Notes under the pieces: generated by a model
Seen by the model: the letters and a program-made list of their open reading frames with translations, nothing else
What the model was told of the DNA's origin: nothing
The model's database searches: none
From: Caldilineaceae bacterium
GTDB lineage: Bacteria; Chloroflexota; Anaerolineae; Caldilineales; Caldilineaceae
DNA: 64,000 nucleotides
Reading direction: 5' to 3'
Assembly: GCA_022842065.1 (NCBI GenBank)
Contig: JALHQH010000002.1
Coordinates: forward strand, 406,199 to 470,198
Translations under genes and position numbers: made by a program
Shown: positions 1 to 9,333 of the stretch, piece after piece
How positions within the stretch are numbered: position 1 is the stretch's first letter
Layout of the letters: the number at the start of each line of letters is the position of its first letter

Positions 1-71
1 ATACAGCCGACTATCACAACTCAATCAACCGTAGTGCAGCTACAGAAATTATTTGAATCGAAAGGACCATC

Positions 72-926
72 ATGACCACACCAACACTACGCCTCGGCAC
101 TTCCTCCTATTCGTATTGGCACTTTACACCAGAGAAGACCCCCCTTGAAACCGTCTTTGCCGCGGCCCATGAACTTGGCCTCAACGGCGTTGAAATTTTG
201 CACCAGCAGTTGCGCAGCGAGGATAACAGCTATCTCCAATCGCTCAAGCGCCAAGCCTTTCACCTGGGGCTTGACCTCTACAATTTGAGCATTCACCAGG
301 ATTTTGTCTGGGAAAGCGCCGAGGAGCGGCAACAACACATCGACCATACCCTCCATTGCATCGACCTGGCCCACGAATTGGGCATCGGTTCGATCCGCGT
401 TAACTCGGGCGGTTGGCGCAAGACCGGCAGCTTTGACGATCTGATCCAGGCCAAGGGCTGGGTCGAGCCGTGGAATGGTTACACCAAAGCGGATGGGATG
501 AAGTGGTGCATTGATGCCATCCACGCCTGTCTGCCGCACGCCGAAAAACGCGGGGTCATGCTCTTGCTCGAAAATCACTGGGGGCTCACCACCTTCGCCG
601 CCGATATGGCCCAGATCATTGAAACGGTCGATTCGCCTTGGTTCAAAGCAATCCTTGACATGGGCAACTTCATTTTCGAGGAAGACATGTACAAAGCGAT
701 GGAACGAATCGCGCCCCATGTCTGGCTGGCTCACGCCAAGACTTACCCTGGTGGTGGCAGTTGGTACACGCTTGATCTCGATTATGCACGGATCTGCAAA
801 ACTTTGCTGGCCAACGGCTTTCAGGGCTATATTTCCATCGAGATGGAAGGGCAGGAAGCAGCGACCACTGCCATGCCCAAGAGTGTAACCTTATTACGTG
901 AAGCATGGACAGAGGCGACCACATGA
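72..926 (+). CDS. Sugar phosphate isomerase/epimerase (TIM barrel, AP endonuclease 2 family)
   Basis: The 284-residue product has the xylose isomerase-like TIM-barrel fold of the sugar phosphate isomerase/epimerase family. It begins with a first strand (LRLGTSSYSYW) and continues through barrel segments such as GVEILHQQL, SIRVNSGGW, LLLENHWG and LDMGNF. The Glu in LLLEN, the Asp in LDMGNF and a later His and Glu (AHAKTY, ISIEMEG) fit the divalent-metal ligands of this fold. The ATG follows a purine-rich GAAAGGA. Its stop overlaps the start of the next gene in an ATGA, so the two are translationally coupled. The substrate cannot be read from sequence. The context suggests a hexose, amino sugar or sugar acid. 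No signal peptide is seen, so it is cytosolic. Confidence 0.85.
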   Translation: MTTPTLRLGTSSYSYWHFTPEKTPLETVFAAAHELGLNGVEILHQQLRSEDNSYLQSLKRQAFHLGLDLYNLSIHQDFVWESAEERQQHIDHTLHCIDLAHELGIGSIRVNSGGWRKTGSFDDLIQAKGWVEPWNGYTKADGMKWCIDAIHACLPHAEKRGVMLLLENHWGLTTFAADMAQIIETVDSPWFKAILDMGNFIFEEDMYKAMERIAPHVWLAHAKTYPGGGSWYTLDLDYARICKTLLANGFQGYISIEMEGQEAATTAMPKSVTLLREAWTEATT

Positions 927-3115
927 GAGTAATTCTCCTCGCGGCAGGTGCGCAACAACAGGAAAGTGAACGGCCGTGGGTGCTGCAACAGCTGGGGGAA
1001 CGGGCAATGATCGACTATGTCGTCGATCTAGCGCGCCCTTTTGTCGATCCGGCCGAAATGGTAATTGTGGTCAGCGCCAATGATAATGCCGTGGTCGAAC
1101 ATTTAGGACGCACCTTTCCAGGCCGCGCATTTTGTTATGTAGAACAAAGTAAACCTCAGGGCACCGGCCACGCGGTACTACAGGCGCGCCGTGTGTTGGG
1201 TGACTATGCCGGCCCAGTCCTAATTCTCTATAGCGACACCGCGTTGCTCAACCATGCCTCGTTGCTGGGCCTGATCAACCGCCACCAACTCAAACAGGCG
1301 GGCTTCACCTTGTTGACGGCGCGCAGTGACCAAAACTTACCCTATGGACGCATTGTCCGCGATGCGCAAGGCCGAATTCTCGATGTGGTTGAAGCCGTGG
1401 AGGCGACCGCCCACGAGCGCAGCATTAAAGAACTGAACGTCGGGGCTTATGTGGCGGAGACAACCGCACTTTGGCGCGCATTGGAACAGCTAGCCAATGG
1501 ACAGCACACCGAGAATGTGCCGTTGACCGCCGGTGTCCGCCCGATTTTGCGCGCCGGCTTTGGCGTAGAAAGCTATCAGATCCTCGACGAAGATGAGCTA
1601 TTGGGCATCAACTCGGCGGAAAATCTAGCCGAGGCGACCTTTATCTTGCAAAAGCGCCAACTCCAGCCGCGCCGCGAGAGCGAACAGAATGTGATTCGTT
1701 TTGGCACCGGCGGCTGGCGCGCCCTGATCGGTGAAGCTTTTACACTGGACAATGTACGCCGCCTCTGCCAAGCGCTGGCGAATGAGGTTATCCGCCAAAA
1801 CCGGGAGGCAGCCGGCGTGATCATCGGCTATGACCGGCGCTTTCTCAGTGACACTGCCGCCGAAGTCGCCGCCGAGGTCTTTGCCGGCAACAACATTGGG
1901 GTAAAGTTCCAGCGTGGCGACACGCCGACCCCACTTATCACCTATGCCACGGCCAAAGAACAGGCGGCCTATGGCTTAATCTTTACGGCGAGCCACAATC
2001 CACCCCAGTGGAATGGCCTCAAGGTCTTCGCCACTGATGGCTCGTTACCCCTTGACGAAGAGACCAAGGCGATTGAGAATGAGGCCAATCAGCTTACGCC
2101 GGCGCAGGTCGTACGCGTCGAATGGAAAACGGCCCAAGCGAGCGGCATGGTGCAGGTCGTTGATTATACCAATGCCTATGTCGATGCCGTTGAAGCGCTA
2201 ATTGACCTCCAGGTGATTCGCGAGGCAGGCTTACGGGTGGCCCTCGACGCCATGCATGGGGTCGGCCAAGTGACCCTCGACATTATCCTGACCGAGGCGC
2301 GCTGCCGTGTTGACACGATTCATGCCCGCCATGATCCCCTCTTTGGCGGGCGCAACCCAGCCCCCGATCCGCAACAGTTGGGGCAACTCACCACCATCGT
2401 ACGCGAGGGCAACTATCACTTGGGTCTAGCAATGGATGGTGACGCCGACCGCATTGCGATTATTGACAAGGCGGGCACCTACATCACCACGAATGAACTG
2501 CTGCTGCTCGTCTATTACTATCTTCACGAAGTACGCGGGGAGCGGGGCGGTGTCACGCGTAACCTGGCGACTACCCATCTGCTGGACCGATTGGCGGCTC
2601 ATTTTGGTGAAAAAGCCTACGAGGTACCTGTTGGCTTCAAGCATATTGCCGCCAGCATGAAAGCGCACAATGTCTTGCTCGCGGGCGAAAGCAGCGGCGG
2701 CCTCACGATCCGCGGCCACATTCTCGGCAAGGATGGCATCTTTGCCTGTGCGCTGGTCGTGGAGATGATGGCGCGCACGGGGCGGTCGATTGCTGCCATG
2801 TTAGAGGAGATTCATGGTAAAATTGGGAAGCTGGTCGGGCGCGAGATCAACCTGCCGGCCACGCCAGAGATGAAGGTGATTGTCCAACGTAAAGTCGCCG
2901 GTAAAACGCCAACCGACATTGCTGGTTACCGTGTCGTACGCGCCTCGTTTGACGATGGCATCAAGTTTTATCTGGAGCAGGACAATTGGCTGCTTTTGCG
3001 CTTCTCCGGGACCGAACCACTGCTGCGCATCTTTGCCGAAGCCGACGACGAGATCAAGGCGGATCGTTTAGTGGCCTGGGCCAAGGCGATTGTCAACGGT
3101 GACACAACGCTGTAG
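923..3115 (+). CDS. Fused sugar nucleotidyltransferase and phosphohexomutase
   Basis: The 730-residue product has two enzyme domains. Residues 1-245 form a GlmU-like nucleotidyltransferase (LAAG start, PQGTGHAV, LYSDTALL, YGRIVRD, ELNVGAYV). Residues 255-730 form a complete alpha-D-phosphohexomutase with the phosphoserine loop TASHNPP, the metal loop DGDADR, the sugar loop GESSGG and the phosphate loop RFSGTEPLLR. The nucleotide-binding signature is degenerate. The usual G-x-G-T-R-M run is GAQQQESER, and the usual P-K pair is PW, so the first domain may have reduced or altered activity. I start at the ATG at 923 because it overlaps the upstream stop and directly precedes the conserved RVILLAAG strand. 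A working pair would turn a sugar-6-phosphate into a sugar-1-phosphate and then a nucleotide sugar. GlcNAc is a plausible substrate by context only. Confidence 0.88.
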   Translation: MRVILLAAGAQQQESERPWVLQQLGERAMIDYVVDLARPFVDPAEMVIVVSANDNAVVEHLGRTFPGRAFCYVEQSKPQGTGHAVLQARRVLGDYAGPVLILYSDTALLNHASLLGLINRHQLKQAGFTLLTARSDQNLPYGRIVRDAQGRILDVVEAVEATAHERSIKELNVGAYVAETTALWRALEQLANGQHTENVPLTAGVRPILRAGFGVESYQILDEDELLGINSAENLAEATFILQKRQLQPRRESEQNVIRFGTGGWRALIGEAFTLDNVRRLCQALANEVIRQNREAAGVIIGYDRRFLSDTAAEVAAEVFAGNNIGVKFQRGDTPTPLITYATAKEQAAYGLIFTASHNPPQWNGLKVFATDGSLPLDEETKAIENEANQLTPAQVVRVEWKTAQASGMVQVVDYTNAYVDAVEALIDLQVIREAGLRVALDAMHGVGQVTLDIILTEARCRVDTIHARHDPLFGGRNPAPDPQQLGQLTTIVREGNYHLGLAMDGDADRIAIIDKAGTYITTNELLLLVYYYLHEVRGERGGVTRNLATTHLLDRLAAHFGEKAYEVPVGFKHIAASMKAHNVLLAGESSGGLTIRGHILGKDGIFACALVVEMMARTGRSIAAMLEEIHGKIGKLVGREINLPATPEMKVIVQRKVAGKTPTDIAGYRVVRASFDDGIKFYLEQDNWLLLRFSGTEPLLRIFAEADDEIKADRLVAWAKAIVNGDTTL

Positions 3116-3135
3116 CAAAATTTGAAAGCATAGTG

Positions 3136-4476
3136 ATGGAAGCACAACTCAATTCAATTTTGAGCGAAATTTATGGCGAGGGCGGTGATGCACAATATAC
3201 CCGCTATCAGGCTGCGCTTGGGGCATTTCGACAGCGCTATGGCCATAAGGGGCCGATCACGATCATTCGCGCGCCAGGGCGAGTGAATCTAATTGGCGAA
3301 CATACCGATTATAATCATGGCTATGTCCTGCCGGCCGCGCTCGACAAGGATATTCTGATCCTGGCTCGTGCGCGCAGTGATTATCAGATCAATCTGGCCA
3401 ACTTTGAAACCACCTTTGCATCCCAAAGTTTTACAATCAGCGAGCAGATTCCGTCCGCCCCCATTGGCGATTGGAGCAATTACGCGCGCGGGGCGGCACA
3501 AGTAATCACCCAATTTATGGGGCGAAAACCACCAGGTTTGGATATCTTAGTCATGGCTGCGCCGCCGTTCGGTGTACCACGCGGTGCAGGACTTAGCTCG
3601 TCAACAGCCTTTACGGTTGCCATGGCAACCACGATCCAGACCTTAGCTGGCTGGCATATTCCACCCCAACAGATGACCCAGCTCTGCTCCGATGCCGAAT
3701 GGTATGTAGGCACCCGCGGCGGTATTATGGATCAATTTGCCGCCCTCTTTGGCCAGCGCGACCATGCACTGTTTCTCGATTGTCGACCGGGGGCCAATGG
3801 TAGCTATCACTATCAGACCTTGCGTCTACCCAAAAGCCATCGGCTACTGATTGTGGATAGTGGCGTCCATCACACCAATACGCGGAACGAGTTTAACCAG
3901 CGGGTGGGGGCCTGTCGCGCCGGCGTTGGCCTCTTACGCTACCATTTTCCGGAAATTACGCATCTACGCGATGTCCAATCGACTGATTGGACACAGCTAG
4001 AAGCGCTCCTCCCCGAACGGGTAACAGCAGACACATTACAGCACAACGGCATTACGTTAGGCGAATTGCCTGGTCTTGACATGAATGCAGAGCTGCGTGT
4101 ACGTGCCTGCTGCCGCCATGTGTGGAGCGAAAATGGGCGTGTCGTCCATGCACTCGATGCCCTAGAGAGTGAAGATGTACAAACGCTCGGCGAATTGCTT
4201 GATGCGGCCCACCTTAGCGCGCGCGATGATTATGCAATAAGTTGCCCAGAGATCGAAGTGCTGGTGCAAAGCGCGCGCGAAGTTGACGGCGTCTTTGGCG
4301 CACGCTTAACTGGTGCCGGGTGGGGTGGCTGTATGATTGCACTGGTCCACCAAGAGGCAGTGACCGAATTTCAGCGCCATGTCCAACGCCGCTACGCGGC
4401 CGTAACCAATCGCAACGCCGCCATCTTTCCCTGCAAGGCAGGACCAGGTGCAGGTGTCGTGATCAACTATCAATAG
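3136..4476 (+). CDS. galK: Galactokinase-family GHMP sugar-1-kinase
   Basis: The 446-residue protein has all three GHMP kinase motifs. The galactokinase signature GRVNLIGEHTDYNHGYVLP is near residue 48, the ATP-binding GAGLSSSTAF near 153, and motif 3 GARLTGAGWGGC near 395. Such enzymes phosphorylate the anomeric hydroxyl of galactose or a related sugar with ATP. The ATG at 3136 is preferred over the GTG at 3133 because GAAAG lies seven bases upstream of it. The N-terminal extension of about 40 residues before the signature also occurs in N-acetylgalactosamine kinases. Given the amino-sugar neighbours, an N-acetylhexosamine 1-kinase role is possible. The gene lies 20 bases after the mutase fusion and looks co-transcribed with it. 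Confidence 0.85.
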   Translation: MEAQLNSILSEIYGEGGDAQYTRYQAALGAFRQRYGHKGPITIIRAPGRVNLIGEHTDYNHGYVLPAALDKDILILARARSDYQINLANFETTFASQSFTISEQIPSAPIGDWSNYARGAAQVITQFMGRKPPGLDILVMAAPPFGVPRGAGLSSSTAFTVAMATTIQTLAGWHIPPQQMTQLCSDAEWYVGTRGGIMDQFAALFGQRDHALFLDCRPGANGSYHYQTLRLPKSHRLLIVDSGVHHTNTRNEFNQRVGACRAGVGLLRYHFPEITHLRDVQSTDWTQLEALLPERVTADTLQHNGITLGELPGLDMNAELRVRACCRHVWSENGRVVHALDALESEDVQTLGELLDAAHLSARDDYAISCPEIEVLVQSAREVDGVFGARLTGAGWGGCMIALVHQEAVTEFQRHVQRRYAAVTNRNAAIFPCKAGPGAGVVINYQ

Positions 4477-4480
4477 ATTA

Positions 4481-4544
4481 GTGTGACCTGTGCCCTTTTG
4501 TCGGGCACGCGCTCGCATGCCCGACAAAAGGGCACAGGTCACAC
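4481..4544. terminator. Perfect 27-bp inverted repeat after the galK-like gene
   Basis: Arms at 4481-4507 and 4518-4544 are exact reverse complements around a 10-base loop. No T-run follows directly, so it may act as an RNA-stabilising or attenuating hairpin rather than a simple intrinsic terminator. The arm contains GCCCTTTTGTCGGGC. Confidence 0.7.
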
Positions 4545-4565
4545 CGCTACTAGAAAAAATGACCT

Positions 4566-5891
4566 ATGAGCAAATCACCTATCGAAATCGTTTTGATCGG
4601 CGCCGGCCAGCGTGGTGCGGTGGCCTATGCCTCGTACGCCCTCCAACACCCAGATGAGGTACGTTTTGTCGGTGTGGCAGAACCCGATCCCATCCGGCGC
4701 CAGCGCTTTGCCGAAGAACATGATCTGGATGAAGCACAATGTTTTGAGAGTTGGGAAGGGCTCCTAGACCAAGGACAGCTAGGCCAGGCCGCGATTGTCA
4801 CTACCCAAGATCAGATGCATGTCGAGCCGGCAATTGCCGCGATGACGGCCGGCTATGATGTCTTGCTGGAAAAGCCCATGGCCCATACCTTGGCGGGTTC
4901 TGTGCAACTGGTGCAGGCCGCCGAACGGACAGGGCGGATTTTGGAGATCTGTCATGTCCTACGCTACGCGCCCTTCTGGCGTAAGTTGAATGAAGTTCTG
5001 GCGTCAGGGCGCATCGGCGAAATCGTCACCGTTGAACATCGAGAGAATGTGGCTTACTGGCACATGGCGCACAGCTTTGTGCGTGGCAACTGGCGTAACA
5101 AAGCACTCTCCAGCCCAATGATTTTGGCTAAATGTTGTCACGATCTGGACATCCTGGTCTGGAACCTGGCCTCTCCTGTCAGGCGACTGAGTTCATTTGG
5201 CTCCCTCTTTCATTACCGGCCCGAAAGTGTTGGCCCCGAAATCCCCCTGCGCTGCACTGACGGTTGCCCCATCGAAAAGAGTTGCCCCTTCTCGGCGATT
5301 GGCATCTATCTTGAATATCGCCATATGGCACAGCAACCGGCCAATCCAGCGGCTCCCCAACAATGGCCCTTTAGCGTGCTCACGCCGGATCTAAGTTATG
5401 CCGGTCGCTTGGCAGCCTTGCAAACCGGTCCTTATGGGCGTTGTGTTTACCGCTGTGACAATGATGTGGTTGATCATCAGGTGATTAACATGCAGTTGGA
5501 AAATGGGGCTTCGGTGGCAATGGTTATGCAGGGCCACTCTAACGAAGAACATCGCTCCATGCGCTATGATGGGACCAAGGCAACGCTACGGGCTCGTGCC
5601 GGTGGCCGGGATGAGATTGTGGTACACGATCATGGCGGCAGCAGCGAATCGATTGCGATTGATGATGGCCGCGGCAATGCCAAGAGTGGCCATGGTGGGG
5701 GCGATGCCGGCATCATGGCCGACTTCCTGCGGACGGTACGGGGTGAATGTGAACCTTTCACCAGTGCCCGCGTTTCATTAGAGAGTCATCTACTGGCCTT
5801 TGCTGCTGAACAGGCTCGGGTCGAGGGAACGGTCATCGACATGCCAACCTTTCGTCATCAGGCAGAACAATTGACAGAATTGTCATCTTAA
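4566..5891 (+). CDS. Gfo/Idh/MocA family NAD(P)-dependent oxidoreductase
   Basis: The 441-residue product begins with a Rossmann dinucleotide-binding motif (VLIGAGQRG, residues 9-17). The family EKPMAHT motif follows near residue 100, with the catalytic-type Lys in EKP. The C-terminal alpha/beta domain carries an insert with clustered cysteines (RCTDGCPIEKSCPFSA, near residue 225), typical of one subgroup of the family. Members oxidise or reduce sugars and sugar derivatives at a hydroxyl group. The gene sits in the sugar block between the kinase and AnmK, which suggests a sugar or amino-sugar substrate. It is cytosolic, with no signal peptide. The substrate is unknown. Confidence 0.85.
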   Translation: MSKSPIEIVLIGAGQRGAVAYASYALQHPDEVRFVGVAEPDPIRRQRFAEEHDLDEAQCFESWEGLLDQGQLGQAAIVTTQDQMHVEPAIAAMTAGYDVLLEKPMAHTLAGSVQLVQAAERTGRILEICHVLRYAPFWRKLNEVLASGRIGEIVTVEHRENVAYWHMAHSFVRGNWRNKALSSPMILAKCCHDLDILVWNLASPVRRLSSFGSLFHYRPESVGPEIPLRCTDGCPIEKSCPFSAIGIYLEYRHMAQQPANPAAPQQWPFSVLTPDLSYAGRLAALQTGPYGRCVYRCDNDVVDHQVINMQLENGASVAMVMQGHSNEEHRSMRYDGTKATLRARAGGRDEIVVHDHGGSSESIAIDDGRGNAKSGHGGGDAGIMADFLRTVRGECEPFTSARVSLESHLLAFAAEQARVEGTVIDMPTFRHQAEQLTELSS

Positions 5892-6132
5892 GTTAGCTTA
5901 GCTAATTGTATATCCATGCGGTTGCTCCCGACGCTTGTAGGGGCACAATCTATCGTGCTCCTACGAGCCGGCATTGCCTAATAGATAACACAAATAGAGG
6001 TGACACAAAGTGGGCTGCGCATCAGGGGATGCGCAGTACACGATTGTGCAATCTTTATTTGTTTCCTCTATAAGGCCTAAGAGAGACAAAACATTCACAG
6101 CCAAGTCAAACGCATGATGAAAGGAGGGGAGA
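5892..6132. other. Intergenic region with two hairpins, one of the TGCGCATC repeat family
   Basis: A first hairpin at 5936-5965 has arms around GTAGGGGCAC and GTGCTCCTAC. A second at 6015-6036 pairs CTGCGCATC with GATGCGCAG across AGGG and is followed by TACAC. The second matches the core of the MITE-like elements near 29132 and 32784. The ribosome-binding site of the next gene is at 6121-6127. Confidence 0.6.
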
Positions 6133-7350
6133 GTGCGTGTAGCAGGATTAATGAGTGGTACTTCGGTCGATGGCATTGATGTCGTGATTGCTGAAATCGA
6201 CGGCAGGCCACAGGAAACGGCGTTACCAACCTTGACCCTCCGACAGCTCGCCTTTGCCACCATGCCCTGGCCAGAGGCAGCACGCAACACGATTTTCACC
6301 TTGTTTCAGACGTCACAACCGGCAGCCACCCTCTGTCGGGCAAATTTTATGCTGGCCGAACAGTTTGCCGCCGCGTTAGACGAAACCTGCCGGCAATTCA
6401 GTATCCCCCTTAGCTCAATTGATCTGATTGGTAGCCATGGCCAAACCATCTGGCATGATGTGAACGACGGGAAAGTGACTAGTACGCTGCAGATCGGCGA
6501 TCCATCGGTGATCGCGGCCCGGACAGGGATTACAACGGTCGGCAACCTGCGCGTGGCTGATGTCGCCGTCGGTGGCCAAGGTGCCCCACTAGTCTCGGTC
6601 TTTGATTGGCACTTATTACGGCCGCCGGCGCAGCTCAACGGAATTGAAGGGGGCTGGCGGGCGGTCCAAAATATTGGTGGCATTGGCAATGTCACCTTGC
6701 TGCCGCCGCAAAATGTCGCGGCGCTGCCGGTCGCCTTTGATACAGGACCAGGCAATGTTTTTATTGACTGGGCGACGCAAATGGCAACGACTGGGCAATT
6801 AGCCTTTGATCAAGATGGAGCGTTGGCGGCCGCGGGCAAGGTTGATGCCGATTTATTAGCACAATGGTTGATGCTCCCCTATTTTCAGCAAGCTCCACCC
6901 AAAACCACCGGACGTGAACTTTTTCAAGTACAATTAGTCGAACAATGGTGGCAGACAGCACAAGGAGCCGGCCACAGCGCGGTCGATTTCGTGGCAACCA
7001 TCACCGCGCTCACCGCAGCCAGCATTGCCGACGCCTATGCACGCTTTGCCGTTGGGCCGCTTGCCCAGGTTGTACTTGGTGGTGGTGGGGCACTGAACCC
7101 GACGTTGCGCCAGCAGTTGGCCGAAGCGTTGGCCCAGCGCTTTGCACAGCCAATTGAACTGTGTAGCCATGTGGCGCTTGGAATTGATGATAAGGCGAAA
7201 GAGGCCCTCGCCTTCGCATTGATGGCCTACTTGACAATCAACGGCGAGCCTGGCAATGTACCAGCTTGCACCGGTGCCAGTCGCCCCCAACGCTTAGGAC
7301 AAATTGCTCCCGGTAATAATTTCCGACAAGTGATCTTACAGCTCACCTGA
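6133..7350 (+). CDS. anmK: Anhydro-N-acetylmuramic acid kinase
   Basis: The 405-residue protein is a clear AnmK. It opens with VAGLMSGTSVDGIDVV (the ATP phosphate-binding loop) and contains GSHGQTIWHD, the sugar-binding NLRVADVAVGGQGAPLV, NIGGIGNV and DTGPGN. A later VLGGGGALN and GIDDKAKEALAFALMA are also family blocks. The enzyme opens the 1,6-anhydro ring of anhMurNAc with ATP to give MurNAc-6-phosphate. The start is a GTG at 6133, chosen because a strong AAGGAGG lies six bases upstream and the conserved SGTSVDG follows directly. Its product is the substrate of MurQ two genes downstream. Confidence 0.96.
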   Translation: MRVAGLMSGTSVDGIDVVIAEIDGRPQETALPTLTLRQLAFATMPWPEAARNTIFTLFQTSQPAATLCRANFMLAEQFAAALDETCRQFSIPLSSIDLIGSHGQTIWHDVNDGKVTSTLQIGDPSVIAARTGITTVGNLRVADVAVGGQGAPLVSVFDWHLLRPPAQLNGIEGGWRAVQNIGGIGNVTLLPPQNVAALPVAFDTGPGNVFIDWATQMATTGQLAFDQDGALAAAGKVDADLLAQWLMLPYFQQAPPKTTGRELFQVQLVEQWWQTAQGAGHSAVDFVATITALTAASIADAYARFAVGPLAQVVLGGGGALNPTLRQQLAEALAQRFAQPIELCSHVALGIDDKAKEALAFALMAYLTINGEPGNVPACTGASRPQRLGQIAPGNNFRQVILQLT

Positions 7351-7447
7351 CCAGCCAGCATCGCTGTTATACAAACGGGTTGCATCAATGCAGCCACGTG
7401 CGTATACAACCAAAAACGGGAACGAGCAGATGGATAGAGAAGCACAA

Positions 7448-8389
7448 ATGGCGGACCAATATGTAATTGGTATTGATGGCGGGGGCACCAAGACCGCCTG
7501 TGTTGTGATGGACCAAAAACAGAAGATTCTAGGCCAAGCGCGTACTGGTTCAAGCAATCGTAATAGTGTAGGCAATGAAGTGGCACAGGCCAATCTATTC
7601 AAGGCGATTGAAGAGGCGCTCCATGCGGGCGGCGTTCAATTACACGAGATTGGTACACTTTGCCTAGGGATGGCCGGGGTCGATCGGCCCCAAGAACGCA
7701 CCCTGGTCAACAGCTGGATCGAGCGTTTGCTCCCGAATGTACCAATCCTGCTCTACAATGACGCTTTGATTGCCCTAGCCAGTGGCACCGGCGGCGATCT
7801 CTGTGGCTTGGCCGTAATTAGTGGCACTGGCATGATTGTTTATGGCATCAATCGCAACGGCCAGATCCAACGGGCCGGCGGCTGGGGGCCACTCTTTGGC
7901 GACAAAGGCAGTGGCTATGCGATTGGGGCCGCGGCCTTGGCGGCAGTCGCCAATGCCACCGATGGCCTAGGCGCACCAACCGCGCTAGATGGCGCATTGC
8001 GGGACTATCTAGATCTAAGCACGCCACAGGCGCTGATTCCCTGGGCCTACAGCGATCTTTCCTGGGCGCGCATTGCCGAGTTGGCCCCGCTGGTGGCAGA
8101 AGTTGCCCAACAAAAAGATCCGGTGGCGACACGGATTATCGAAGAGGCCGCCATCGACTTGGCGGCAGCAGTCGAAGTCGTAGTGCGCGGCCTTGATTTA
8201 CTCAATACACCAACACCGATTGTGCTCTCTGGCGGTAATTTTTTGCCTGGCCTTTTTAGCACACTCGTCTCCCAACATCTGCACAGCTTAACCCCGAATG
8301 CCCAATTAATGCGTCCCAGTGTCGAGCCTGCAGCCGGGGCTGCGCTCCTCGCCTTGAACCACTTTAAGAAAGAACAGAGTCGTGAGTAG
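7448..8389 (+). CDS. N-acetylglucosamine kinase, BadF/BadG/BcrA/BcrD ATPase family
   Basis: The 313-residue protein begins with the phosphate-1 motif VIGIDGGGTKTACVV. It then has GMAGVDRPQE, the adenosine-region AVISGTGMIVYG, GGWGPLFGDKGSGYAIG and a C-terminal PIVLSGGNF. These are the ASKHA-fold motifs of the BadF-type GlcNAc kinases, which phosphorylate free N-acetylglucosamine to GlcNAc-6-phosphate. Upstream in-frame ATGs at 7388 and 7430 exist. I choose 7448 because the conserved motif starts six residues later. The 3' end overlaps murQ by eight bases, a strong sign of an operon. GlcNAc or MurNAc are the expected substrates; the exact one is inferred. Confidence 0.85.
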   Translation: MADQYVIGIDGGGTKTACVVMDQKQKILGQARTGSSNRNSVGNEVAQANLFKAIEEALHAGGVQLHEIGTLCLGMAGVDRPQERTLVNSWIERLLPNVPILLYNDALIALASGTGGDLCGLAVISGTGMIVYGINRNGQIQRAGGWGPLFGDKGSGYAIGAAALAAVANATDGLGAPTALDGALRDYLDLSTPQALIPWAYSDLSWARIAELAPLVAEVAQQKDPVATRIIEEAAIDLAAAVEVVVRGLDLLNTPTPIVLSGGNFLPGLFSTLVSQHLHSLTPNAQLMRPSVEPAAGAALLALNHFKKEQSRE

Positions 8390-9272
8390 CCTGCCACCGA
8401 CCGAACAGCGCAACCCCCTTACCATGCAACTGGATCGCCTGCCAACGCTCGAGCTAGTGCAGCTGATGAATCAACTCGATGCCACCATTCCCCTCGTCGT
8501 CGCCCAAGCCCTACCCCAAATTGCGCAAACCGTTGATGCCATTGCGGCGACTTTGGCCAATGGTGGGCGACTCTTCTATCAGGGGGCGGGGACTAGTGGT
8601 CGGCTGGCGGTGCTCGATGCGGCTGAACTTCTTCCAACCTTTAGCGCCCCACCGGGCTTGGTAATCGGCCTCATCGCAGGGGGCGAGGGCGCGCTGGTAA
8701 AATCAGTCGAAGGGGCGGAAGATAGCCGCGCACTGGGTGAAGCCGATCTGCGCGCCCATGACTTTAGCCGGCAAGACATGTTGATTGGCGTTGCGGCCAG
8801 CGGTCGCACCCCATATGTCTTAGCCGGCCTTGACTATGCGAATTCACTGGGTGCAGTGACGGGCTGTGTCGTCTGCAATCCAGCTTCGCCAATTGCCGCA
8901 GCGGCGCAGTTGCCTATTGAAGTGGTCACCGGCCCCGAAGTGCTTACCGGCAGCACCCGACTACGTGCCGGGACAGTGACCAAGTTGGTGCTCAATATGC
9001 TCAGCACCTGCGCCATGGTCAAGTTGGGCAAGGTCTATGAAAATCTGATGGTCGATGTCCAGCCGACAAATGCCAAGTTACGGGAACGGGCTACGCGCAT
9101 TGTGGCCGAGATCACTGGCGTCCAGGCAGCCGCCGCCGAACAATTGCTTACTGCCGCCAACTGGCAGGTAAAGACAGCCGTCGTGATGGGGTTGGCAGGC
9201 GTGGATGCTGCCGTAGCGACAGCACGGTTAGCTGCCAGTCAGGGTCATGTCCGCGAGGCGATCATGCCCTAA
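8382..9272 (+). CDS. murQ: N-acetylmuramic acid 6-phosphate etherase
   Basis: The 296-residue product has the SIS fold of MurQ. It shows the family signature GAGTSGRLAVLDAAE (Glu as catalytic acid), then IAGGEGALVKSVEGAEDS and GVAASGRTPYVLAGLDYA. The enzyme cleaves the lactyl ether of MurNAc-6-phosphate to give GlcNAc-6-phosphate and D-lactate. The start is a GTG at 8382 inside the preceding kinase gene, and the length is normal for the family. With anmK two genes upstream it completes the recycling step from anhydro-MurNAc. Confidence 0.96.
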   Translation: MSSLPPTEQRNPLTMQLDRLPTLELVQLMNQLDATIPLVVAQALPQIAQTVDAIAATLANGGRLFYQGAGTSGRLAVLDAAELLPTFSAPPGLVIGLIAGGEGALVKSVEGAEDSRALGEADLRAHDFSRQDMLIGVAASGRTPYVLAGLDYANSLGAVTGCVVCNPASPIAAAAQLPIEVVTGPEVLTGSTRLRAGTVTKLVLNMLSTCAMVKLGKVYENLMVDVQPTNAKLRERATRIVAEITGVQAAAAEQLLTAANWQVKTAVVMGLAGVDAAVATARLAASQGHVREAIMP

Positions 9273-9288
9273 AAACGTGCGTCTATGT

Positions 9289-9294
9289 TATAAT
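9289..9294 (+). promoter_or_regulatory. Possible -10 box (TATAAT) before the DUF4058 gene
   Basis: A consensus TATAAT lies 40 bases before the ATG at 9334 and after the murQ stop. No good -35 box is visible, so this is tentative. Confidence 0.35.
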
Positions 9295-9333
9295 TAACAC
9301 AAGAGCGACGTGTAGTTCTGTAGAGGAGGCATT

